Positions 45,007 to 51,911 of a DNA stretch of 51,911 nt are shown piece after piece. Positions within the stretch are counted from its first letter, which is position 1; each line of letters opens with the position of its first letter. This DNA is from JARRNJ01 sp037385045 (lineage in GTDB: Bacteria > Pseudomonadota > Gammaproteobacteria > JASBUN01), in the NCBI GenBank assembly GCA_037385045.1, contig JARRNJ010000036.1, positions 1-51,911 of the forward strand, given 5' to 3'. Under the pieces are notes generated by a model. It saw only the letters and a program-made list of their open reading frames with translations. It made no database searches and had not been told where the DNA came from. The position numbers and the translations under genes were made by a program.

Positions 45007-45883
45007 CATCGGCGGCACGAGATTGCGCACCATTGCCCGTCCGTGCCCATGATGGCGCGTAGACTACATTCGGTGGATGCGCTGCGCTTATCCACCCTAC
45101 GACGCGACTGCAGTAGTGAACTGCTGGTAGCGAGACCGAAATTGCCGTCCTCGCCACTCGTCACTCGCTACCAGCTACTAACACCGTAGGATGCATCAAG
45201 CGCGCGAGTATCGACGCACACCGCGTGACTTCCCGCCGCCCATGTTCATGCAACCGGTAGGGTGGATAAGCGCCGCGCATCCACCACCCGACAGCCGAGT
45301 CCGACCACAGGTCCGTATGGCGGATAAGCACAACGCAGCCATCGTACGGAAACAGGCCACACCCCGCTCGCGCACGAGGCAAACCACCGTGCGATGCGTC
45401 AAACACGCCAGCGCGGACCCATCGCCACACTTCCCGCTGCGCGTCTTCCCGCGATAGCTTCACGCACGTGGACCAATCCACCAACCCGGCCGCCCCGATT
45501 GACGGCAGGGCATGGTCTCGCGCGGCACAGATGGGCGGTGCCGAGCACAGCGAGGCCCACCGCTCCCCCACACCCCCACGCCGCCGGACTGGCAAGCAAC
45601 CGGCAAACATCATCCGCCCGGCACCAAAGGGCCATGGGGCCGCCACCGACACCACGCACGCCATCGTGCTCCCCAAGCGCAAACTGACGCTCAACGTCAC
45701 AAAGTGACAAATTTGGTCACCAACAAATCCCCGTCCGGCATCCGACGCCCAGTCACGTACAGGGTCAGATGCACGATCCGACGCTAGATGCAATCCAAAC
45801 CCACTGAAATGTGACTGATTTCTCGTACCGCGCCAGCCCCTTAAAGGAAAATGCGGCGTGGCCGAAACATGGTCACAATGCTC
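45007..45883. other. 880-bp gap between pilR and pilA promoter with decayed palindromic repeats
   Basis: No gene is supported. From 45071 to about 45565 it holds a series of imperfect palindromes (see the repeat entry). From 45690 to 45830 there are several GTCAC/GTGAC words, including GTCACAAAGTGAC near 45696-45708 and GGTCAC at 45715, which may be upstream activator sites for the pilA promoter, though the match to known PilR sites is only general. Confidence 0.6.
45071..45563. repeat. Cluster of degenerate palindromic elements upstream of pilA
   Basis: Units: CGGTGGATGCGCTGCGCTTA (45071-45101), CGTAGGATGCATCAAGCGCG (45185-45222), GGTAGGGTGGATAAGCGCCG (45256-45289), CCGTATGGCGGATAAGCACA (45313-45349) and GGGCGGTGCCGAGCACAGCG (45533-45563). 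Each has the plan GGTGGAT / palindromic centre / ATCCACC seen at 29581 and 29847, with differing decay and orientation. Confidence 0.75.
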
Positions 45884-45899
45884 TGGCACAAAACCTGCT
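45884..45899 (+). promoter_or_regulatory. Sigma-54 promoter for pilA
   Basis: TGGCACAAAACCTGCT: the -24 element TGGCAC, GG-to-GC spacing of exactly 10, and -12 element CTGCT, one base off the TGGCACN5TTGCT consensus. It lies 151 bp upstream of the pilA start, leaving a leader of about 140 nt. The sigma-54 activator PilR is encoded just upstream. Confidence 0.85.
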
Positions 45900-46049
45900 T
45901 AAACCAGGGCACGGCGATCAATCGCCACACCCGCCGCGGCCGGAGTGGGCCTGGTTCGACAGGAAAGCCCGGTGACAGCGGAGCAAGGGGATCGGCAACC
46001 CACTACTGCCTTTTGCAAACACAACCGCTTGAACCACAGGAGCAACAAC

Positions 46050-46529
46050 ATGAAGCAGACACAACAAGGTTTCACCCTGATCGAGTTGATGATCGTGGTG
46101 GCCATCATCGGCATCCTGGCCGCGATCGCCATCCCGGCTTATCAGGACTACACCGTCCGTTCCAAAGTCACTGAGGGTTTGAGCCTCGCCGACTCCGCCA
46201 AAACGGCGGTGGCCGAGACTTATCAGAGCAACGGAACCATGCCCGCTGGTACTAACGCGAGCTTCGGTCTTCCCACAAACACCAGTATCCAAGGCAAGTA
46301 TGTTTCGAAAGTCGACGTGACCGGTACCACCGGCCAAATCGTTGTTACCTATCGGAACGTGGGCGGCAGCCCCAGTGTGAATGGCAAAGTCCTGACGCTC
46401 ACACCCAGCACCGTCGGCGGTCAGGTCACCTGGGCCTGTGGCTATGCGGCCGCACCCGTCACCGGCGGCAATGCCGGTAGCGGCACCACAGTCGCCCCCA
46501 AGTACCTGCCTGCAAATTGCCGTAGCTAG
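46050..46529 (+). CDS. pilA: Type IV pilin, major-type (PilA-1)
   Basis: Prepilin with short leader MKQTQQG, cleavage before FTLIELMIVVAIIGILAAIA, Glu at mature position 5, then AYQDYTVRSKVTEGL. 159 residues. The C-terminal disulfide loop is formed by Cys in VTWACGY and Cys in PANCRS. The protein ends in Ser directly after the loop, reminiscent of pilins glycosylated at a C-terminal Ser. Strong AGGAG at 46038-46042, sigma-54 promoter upstream and an intrinsic terminator 20 bp after the stop. Confidence 0.96.
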   Translation: MKQTQQGFTLIELMIVVAIIGILAAIAIPAYQDYTVRSKVTEGLSLADSAKTAVAETYQSNGTMPAGTNASFGLPTNTSIQGKYVSKVDVTGTTGQIVVTYRNVGGSPSVNGKVLTLTPSTVGGQVTWACGYAAAPVTGGNAGSGTTVAPKYLPANCRS

Positions 46530-46549
46530 CCGTACGACAGACGCTCGTG

Positions 46550-46583
46550 AACAACGCCCCGTCCTTCGGGGCGTTGTTTTTTT
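46550..46583 (+). terminator. Terminator after pilA-1
   Basis: AACAACGCCCCG, loop TCCT, CGGGGCGTTGTT followed by TTTTT. It should separate the first pilin transcript from the second pilin gene. Confidence 0.95.
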
Positions 46584-46635
46584 GCCACTGAGTGAACTGA
46601 TCTCGTATCATCACGCCGATGCCATCGCTCAGCGA

Positions 46636-46651
46636 TGGCCCAAATCGTGCA
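46636..46651 (+). promoter_or_regulatory. Possible second sigma-54 promoter, before pilin 2
   Basis: TGGCCCAAATCGTGCA has GG and GC separated by 10 bp as in -24/-12 promoters but with two mismatches (TGGCCC, GTGCA). It lies 54 bp upstream of the second pilin start. A perfect 9-bp inverted repeat, GCCATCGCT-C-AGCGATGGC (46621-46639), overlaps the -24 element and could be an operator. Confidence 0.5.
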
Positions 46652-46704
46652 TATGAGTATACAGTCCTTATCCTGGTCCGGCAGGCCGAAAGCGAGGCAA
46701 TACC

Positions 46705-47142
46705 ATGTACGGCAGCACCCAGCGCGCTTTCACATTGATTGAACTGATGATCGTCATTGCGATCGTCGGTATCCTCGCCGCCATCGCCATCCCCGCCTAC
46801 CAGGATTACACGGTTCGATCAAAGGTGTCAGAAGGCGTCAGCCTCGCTGATCCGGCCCGCCGGGCGGTCTGGGACATATACATGGAAACCGGCACTATGC
46901 CGGCAGGCGGCAATGCGAGTTACCAACTCCCTTCGCCATCGAGCATAAACGGCCGATACGTACAGCAGGTTTCCGTCTCCGGCGGCACCGTCAGGATCAA
47001 GTTCGCCAATATCGGTGGAACTGCATCTAACACCCTACTCGTTTACGCTGCCGTGACGACTGTTGGGTCCATCTACTGGGACTGCAGCACCGGTGCGGGA
47101 ACCACACTACCTGTGAGATACCGCCCAGACGCCTGCCGGTAG
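46705..47142 (+). CDS. Type IV pilin paralogue (PilA-2)
   Basis: 145 residues. N-terminal helix FTLIELMIVIAIVGILAAIA with Glu5, and AYQDYTVRSKVSEGVSLAD, very like pilin 1. The residue before the cleavage site is Ala (STQRA/FTLIE) where the first pilin and most prepilins have Gly; Ala is the best-tolerated substitute for prepilin peptidase. The disulfide pair is in YWDCSTG and PDACR; there is no terminal Ser. It starts at ATG 46705 with only a weak GAGG upstream. A minor or alternative pilin is likely. Confidence 0.93.
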   Translation: MYGSTQRAFTLIELMIVIAIVGILAAIAIPAYQDYTVRSKVSEGVSLADPARRAVWDIYMETGTMPAGGNASYQLPSPSSINGRYVQQVSVSGGTVRIKFANIGGTASNTLLVYAAVTTVGSIYWDCSTGAGTTLPVRYRPDACR

Positions 47143-47169
47143 CTCAGTACTCCGCCGCCATTGCTCGTC

Positions 47170-49222
47170 ATGAATCGCAGAGAACGCCTGTACTTCACCT
47201 TCGTCGCGACAGCGATACTAGCTCTGACTGCAGCCGCCTACTGGCCGGGACTGTTCGGCGACTACATGTTCGATGACTTTCCCAACATACTGCTCAATCA
47301 ACGTCTGGACATCAAATCGCTCAGCCCTGACCAGCTTGTGTCCGCCGCCCTGTCTTCCGATTCTGGACCACTGCGTCGCCCCATCAGCATGGTCTCGTTC
47401 GCGCTGAACCGCTATGCCTTCGGCGTGGCGCCTTTCTCCTTTAAAGTCACGAACTTGATCATTCATTTGATCAACGGCATTCTCGTGCTAGCTCTAAGCA
47501 TGCTGTTGCTGAATGCCTACCGCCGGCTCTTCAACCCGGATCTATCCCGGCGACTCATCCCGTGGACCGGATTGGCGGTGAGTGCGGCTTGGTTGCTGCA
47601 TCCGTTGAATCTTACCGCAGTACTCTACATCGTCCAACGTATGACCAGCTTGGCCGCAATGTTCACACAGGCCGCGATATGCACTGGCCGCATTGTTCAC
47701 ACTGGCCGCGATATGCACTTATGTCTACGGAAGGGCCAAAGCGTCGCACAAGACGCAAGCGGCTCTCATCTGGTTCTGTACCCCGCTACTCGGCGTACTG
47801 GGCCTTTTATGCAAGGAAACGGCAGCGCTATTGCCTTTGTACCTCCTTGTCATCGAAGCAACATTGTTCCGATTCCGTGATCGAGATGGCAGTCGTGACC
47901 GCCCGATAGTGGTCTATTTCATCCTCTCCGTCGCGCTCCCGGCAGTCGCCGTAGTTACGCTAGTATACATCCGGCCGGATCTCCTTCTTGCCGGCTACGA
48001 GGGGCGCGATTTCACCGTGGGCCAACGCCTGCTGACCGAAGCCCGCGTGGTCGTGGACTACATCGTTTGGACGATCGTACCCAATATCCGCACCCTCGCT
48101 CTTTATCATGACGACATTCCCCTATCGACAGGGCTATGGAATCCACCAACCACACTCACGTCGATCTTGGTCATAGTCGCCCTTATTGGAAGCGCCTTTG
48201 CCGTAAGGCGCCGCTGGCCGCTGGCCAGCCTAGGAATTCTTTGGTTCTTCGCCGGTCAGGCCCTCGAATCCACAGCGTATCCGCTCGAACTGGTGTTCGA
48301 ACATCGCAACTACCTTCCTGACTACGGTATTCTCTTGGCCATAATTGGTCATCCGCTTCTCCACGTGCGCTCGCGGCGTTCCGCCTGGGTCAGCGGCGCA
48401 CTGCTCGCCGCCTTCGTGGGGCTGCTGACAAGCATGACCGGGATGCGCAGCTACGAGTGGCGGAATAATGTCACTCAGGCGGTCTACGCGGCCGCCCATC
48501 ACCCCAAATCCCCCCGCGCCATGTATGCCGTCGGCCGGATCTATGCGAACCTCGTTCTGACCGGTGGCAGCAATGACTCAAAGCGTGCATACGACGCCCT
48601 CGAAGATGCGAGTCGGCTCGACCCGGCCGGCATCATGCCCGACGTGTCCCTGATCATCTTCAGCGCCCGCCGGCACGTCAGCCCACGAGCGACATGGTTC
48701 ACGAGGATCATGACCCGCCTTGCGACTAAGCCGTTCACAGCGGCTGACATCGCCTCGTTGAAACAGCTTGTGCAATGTGCACAAAAGTACTGTGTGACCA
48801 TGGCGGAGCCAATCAAGAGGATTCTAGACACAGCCGTGGTGAGCGCCAAACAGCGCGGCGCAAACCCGAGACGCACTGCCGACCTGCTTACCATTCAGGC
48901 GCAGTTCTTGTCCAACCGACTGGGTGACTTCGAGGGCGCTCGCAAGAACATGGAAGAAGCCGCAAGGCTGGCGCCCAATAGAGCGCAATATCACATCAAT
49001 TTGGCGAAGCTTTACTTGGTCCTCGGCGACCGGGCTAAGGCTGCCTCCGAGATCCGCACGCTGGAGACGATGAACTCACTAGACCAGCTTAGCCCCATGA
49101 TCTCCACGTTGAAGCGCTCTCTCCGGAGATCCAACAACTCCCGCGGACCCGATACTGCCCAACCCAGGGCAACTTCCCCAAATCATGGTATATTATCCGT
49201 TAAGCCCGCTCACGGTGACTGA
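47170..49222 (+). pseudogene. GT-C-like membrane protein with C-terminal TPR region, frame broken by a 34-bp duplication
   Basis: Large polytopic protein. The N-terminal membrane helix (YFTFVATAILALTAAAYWPG) is followed by an acidic loop YMFDDFPNILLN and PLRRPISMVSFALNRYAFG, the layout of GT-C/TMTC-type sugar transferases. More membrane helices follow (about eleven in all), then a soluble C-terminal region with TPR-like helices (RLGDFEGARKNMEEAARLAP, YHINLAKLYLVLGDRAKAAS). The frame changes at 47661-47720 where 34 bp are tandemly duplicated; deleting one unit would restore TSLAAMFTLAAICTYVYG and one product of about 670 residues. It begins 27 bp after pilin 2, so pilin modification is a reasonable guess. 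Sugar and acceptor are unknown. Confidence 0.8.
47661..47719. repeat. 34-bp tandem duplication causing the frameshift
   Basis: GTTCACACAGGCCGCGATAT begins at 47661 and GTTCACACTGGCCGCGATAT at 47695, offset 34 bp (one more than a multiple of three). The words TTGGCCGCAATG before and CTGGCCGCATTG inside show the sequence was already locally repetitive, which favours slippage. Confidence 0.9.
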
Positions 49223-49672
49223 CGCCTTATGGTAGCGCTCTGCCGATTGCATTCCCTAGGCGTAACGAGGAGGTTCGACATCGCAGCCTTTATGACCTTA
49301 TTGGAGAAGTCTGTCCATCATACTGAAACCAGTTAGGACAATGACGGCGATTGATATCGATCGGACAGCGCGCTCAACTGCCCATGAAACGACCTTATCT
49401 CCGTTCGCGCGCCACGAATAGCCACTACAAGTGATTCAGGACATGACCAACCGGGGGTATCCTACGAAGACGTTGCCGCAGGCTCTATTGGCTTACCGAG
49501 GACACATGCTTTTGACGCGGCACCGCCTAATGGCGCGCCCTGAGGCATTCAACCAGGGTACCCGCATGCAGGAGCGCGGGCCAGGACATGGATGCGCGGA
49601 TATAGCGAGAATACAAAATTAATCCCGGGATACCCTTCCGATGCAGGAAACTTCGATCCTAGGATGACAAAA
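49223..49672. other. 450-bp gap; nothing recognised
   Basis: Lies between the TPR protein and the GT2 gene. Composition is more AT-rich than the housekeeping part. The only open frame of note (about 49431-49622) has no recognisable motif. No hairpin terminator or repeat of the window's families was seen. Confidence 0.5.
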
Positions 49673-50587
49673 ATGACCGAGCTCCACGAGAAACAACGGC
49701 CAACCTTGTCCATCATCCTACCGGCACGTAATGAGGCGGCGAACATTCCGGACTTGCTCGCGAACCTCCGACAACGGTTCCCGGAAGCCGAGATACTGGT
49801 CGTTGACGACGGCTCTACCGATGCAACCGCGAAAGTTGCCGCCGCTGCCGGCGCTACAGTTATCTCGCACCCCTATGGCATGGGCAATGGCGCAGCGATC
49901 AAATCCGGCGCCCGGATCGCAGCAGGGGAGATCGTCGTCTTCATGGACGCGGATGGTCAGCACCAACCCGAGGATATACTGCGGCTGCTGGAGCGGCTCG
50001 AACTGGGCTACGACATGGTTGTCGGCGCGCGTGATTCGGGCTCACAGGCGTCCCTTGGCCGGCTCGCCGCGAATGGGCTGTACAACCGCCTGGCAAGTTG
50101 GGTCACCAATCATAAGGTGTATGACCTCACCTCCGGGTTTCGCGCAGTACGCGCAGACAAGTTCCGTCAATTCCTATACCTGTTGCCCAATGGATTTTCC
50201 TATCCGACCACGATCACCATGGCTTTTTTTCGTGCTGGCTATGCCGTCGACTACCTTCCCATACGCGCGTTAGCGCGCGGCGGGAAGAGCCACATCCGTC
50301 CGCTGCGCGACGGGCTCCGCTTCCTCTTGATCATTTTTAAGATTGGAACGCTGTATTCACCGCTTAAAGTCTTCGCACCGGCGAGCGCCGTGTTCGCGTT
50401 GTTAGGGGTAATACGCTACATCTGGACTTTCGCAGAGTTTGGCCGATTTACCAATATGAGCGCTCTTCTCCTTGCTGCCAGCGCTCTAATCTTTCTTATG
50501 GGATTGATCTCCGAACAGATCTCCAATCTTATGTACGCCAATACCGAGTCGCGGCACATACCGAGGCGCCACGACGAAGCTCCTTGA
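49673..50587 (+). CDS. GT2 family glycosyltransferase (dolichol-phosphate-mannose-synthase-like)
   Basis: GT-A fold: LSIILPARNEAANIPDLL, EILVVDDGSTDAT, the metal-binding VFMDADGQHQPEDI and VGARDSGSQ. Two C-terminal membrane helices (SPLKVFAPASAVFALLGVI; ALLLAASALIFLMGLIS) suggest transfer of a sugar to a lipid phosphate carrier. ATG at 49673 has AGGA eight bases upstream; an ATG at 49664 is also in frame. 304 residues. Part of a sugar-transfer group following the pilin genes. Confidence 0.92.
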   Translation: MTELHEKQRPTLSIILPARNEAANIPDLLANLRQRFPEAEILVVDDGSTDATAKVAAAAGATVISHPYGMGNGAAIKSGARIAAGEIVVFMDADGQHQPEDILRLLERLELGYDMVVGARDSGSQASLGRLAANGLYNRLASWVTNHKVYDLTSGFRAVRADKFRQFLYLLPNGFSYPTTITMAFFRAGYAVDYLPIRALARGGKSHIRPLRDGLRFLLIIFKIGTLYSPLKVFAPASAVFALLGVIRYIWTFAEFGRFTNMSALLLAASALIFLMGLISEQISNLMYANTESRHIPRRHDEAP

Positions 50588-50856
50588 AAGCGACGGAAGG
50601 TCTGTGTGCCACCGATATCTACCTTAGATAGTTTCCACGAGGCGTCATACGTGACGTTACCGCATCGCTATCTCGCACCTGCTGACAGCTGCATGATACA
50701 GGGATGCGCTCAGCAACCGGAAGGCACATGAGGCTGGCTGGAACGAATCCACGAATTGATTGCGTACGAACTCACGTGCCGATGCCCAAAGGTACGTTGC
50801 AAAGCCATTTCCGTGGCCGATTATCAATTGCCCCCGTATAGCGCCATGGCACTATG

Positions 50857-51911
50857 ATGCGCGTCGCCCTGATTACCAGCTCGTTTCCGCTCGGGGATTT
50901 CTCAAGCAGTGGCGTTTTTGTCGCCAGGCTTGCCGAATCTCTCGGCCGACGATGTGAGCTGACGGTTATTACTCCGTGCGCAAACCATCGCATAAACGCC
51001 ATTAGCCCAGCGTCGGCCTACAGCATACGGTGCTTTCGTTACGGCCCAACGTCGCTGCAACTTCTCGCGCATCAGCCCGGAGGCATCCCCGTGGCGTTTC
51101 GTCGTCGACCATGGCTCTATGCAATGCTCCCAGGTTTCCTGGCGTCCCTCGCCTTCGCCTGCTCACGCGCTGCGGCGACCGCTGATATCGTCCATGCGAA
51201 CTGGGCCTTCAATGGCCTCTTCGCCAGATTCGGTACTAGACGCTGGAAGAAGCCACTTGTAACTACTCTCCGCGGCAGCGACGTGAATCGGGCGCGCACA
51301 TCGCGGAGCGCCCGTGCCATCTTGAGTCACTGTGCACGATACAGTGACGCACTGGTAACGGTAAGCCAGGCATTGTATGAAGATGTCGCCGCCATGATTC
51401 CAGGAATAGAATCCAAACTCCGCGTAATAGCGAATGGGGTCGACGCCATCTCACCGCACTGTGATCGATCCGCGCCCGGAGCCGAAGGAAACCCGGTACG
51501 GATTGTGAGCGTCGGGTCACTGATTCCTCGAAAGGGTGTAGACCTGATCCTAAAAGCAGTAGCATCCGCCGAAGCTCCACGCAACATCGAGCTATCTCTG
51601 ATCGGAGATGGGCCGGAACGAACGCGACTCGAGCGTCTCGCATGCGCGCTCGGGATTGCAGAGCGCGTGCAGTTCGCTGGCAACGTGCCCCCATCCGACG
51701 TTCTGTCGCATTTACGCAGTGCTGATGCATTTGTATTGGCCAGCCACAGTGAAGGACGGCCTAACGCCATTCTCGAAGCGTTAGCCGCAGAACTACCGGT
51801 CATCGCCAGCGACGTACCTGGCACCCGGGAGTTGATACGCGAAGGGATAACTGGGCGGCTTTTCCCGGATGGAGATTATCTCGCGCTCGCTCGTCTAATG
51901 TGTACTCTTAT
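50857..51911 (+). CDS. GT4 family glycosyltransferase, cut by window end
   Basis: ATG at 50857 (or 50854) opens a frame that is still open at the last base, 351 codons. It starts MRVALITSSFPLGDFSSSGVFV, the GT-B donor-side opening for GT4. It contains GSDVNRAR, VRIVSVGSLIPRKGVDLIL, LIGDGPERTRLERL and the acceptor-end EGRPNAILEALAAELPVIAS, the GT4 E-x7-E signature. Codon choice (ATA, AGA, CTA, GTA) is noticeably different from that of the tol-ruv block. Probable polysaccharide or glycan assembly enzyme. Confidence 0.93.
   Translation, partial: MRVALITSSFPLGDFSSSGVFVARLAESLGRRCELTVITPCANHRINAISPASAYSIRCFRYGPTSLQLLAHQPGGIPVAFRRRPWLYAMLPGFLASLAFACSRAAATADIVHANWAFNGLFARFGTRRWKKPLVTTLRGSDVNRARTSRSARAILSHCARYSDALVTVSQALYEDVAAMIPGIESKLRVIANGVDAISPHCDRSAPGAEGNPVRIVSVGSLIPRKGVDLILKAVASAEAPRNIELSLIGDGPERTRLERLACALGIAERVQFAGNVPPSDVLSHLRSADAFVLASHSEGRPNAILEALAAELPVIASDVPGTRELIREGITGRLFPDGDYLALARLMCTL

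Noticed and set aside
45191..45787. Several short frames in the pilR-pilA spacer
   Set aside because: They are built from the palindromic repeats and have no consistent start signals.
49431..49622. Small gene of 63 codons between the TPR and GT2 genes
   Set aside because: No ribosome-binding site worth noting, no motif, and codon use that does not look coding.

Overview
The window is GC-rich chromosomal DNA with a gammaproteobacterial gene order and a sulfur-oxidising metabolism. Two things point to this: the sox thiosulfate-oxidation genes at the left end, and the block aspS-nudB-yebC-ruvCAB-ybgC-tolQRAB-pal-cpoB-queE-queC followed by tRNA-Lys, an order typical of Pseudomonas-like and purple-sulfur-type Gammaproteobacteria. 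The genus cannot be named from sequence alone.

Layout. 1-3457 (+): end of soxZ, then soxA and soxB. 3783-5140 (-): tRNA-Lys and a YeeE/YedE-type (thiosulfate/sulfur-compound) permease whose frame is broken near its C-terminus. 5309-20195 (-): a long run of housekeeping genes covering queuosine synthesis, the Tol-Pal envelope system, RuvABC resolution, AspRS and small proteins. 20631-22478 (+): an Atm1/ABCB7-like ABC exporter. 22896-25449 (-): a PilB/GspE-type ATPase, an RRM protein and a small unknown. 25613-29519 (+): a broken archaeal-type thymidine/AMP phosphorylase, a PRPP-synthase paralogue, a DUF1614 membrane protein and an SDR. 30267-39261 (-): chemoreceptor, frame-broken clpB, FMN glutamate-synthase-like protein, deformylase, ACT protein, pgeF, rluD. 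39352-40812 (+): bamD and a nitroreductase. 41205-41543 (-): P-II. 41797-51911 (+): PP0621-like protein, pilS, pilR, two tandem type IV pilins, a GT-C/TPR membrane protein (frame-broken) and two glycosyltransferases, the last cut by the window end.

Functional links. SoxZAB and the permease suggest thiosulfate uptake and oxidation. PilS/PilR are followed by a near-consensus sigma-54 promoter in front of the first pilin, so the regulator and its expected target are neighbours. The pilins are followed by a membrane GT-C/TPR protein and two sugar transferases, which may be a pilin or surface glycosylation locus. A good sigma-32 promoter lies upstream of clpB.

The two most unusual aspects are: (1) four genes (permease, phosphorylase, clpB, GT-C/TPR) each interrupted by one out-of-frame event (three apparent short internal deletions, one 34-bp tandem duplication) while both flanks remain well conserved; and (2) a high density of short palindromic interspersed repeats in nearly every larger intergenic gap, including a 152-bp tandem array between cpoB and queE, a nested inverted-repeat structure between the ABC exporter and pilB, a decayed duplicate of the SDR 3' end, and a cluster upstream of pilA. 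No rRNA, CRISPR array, integrase or complete insertion sequence was seen.
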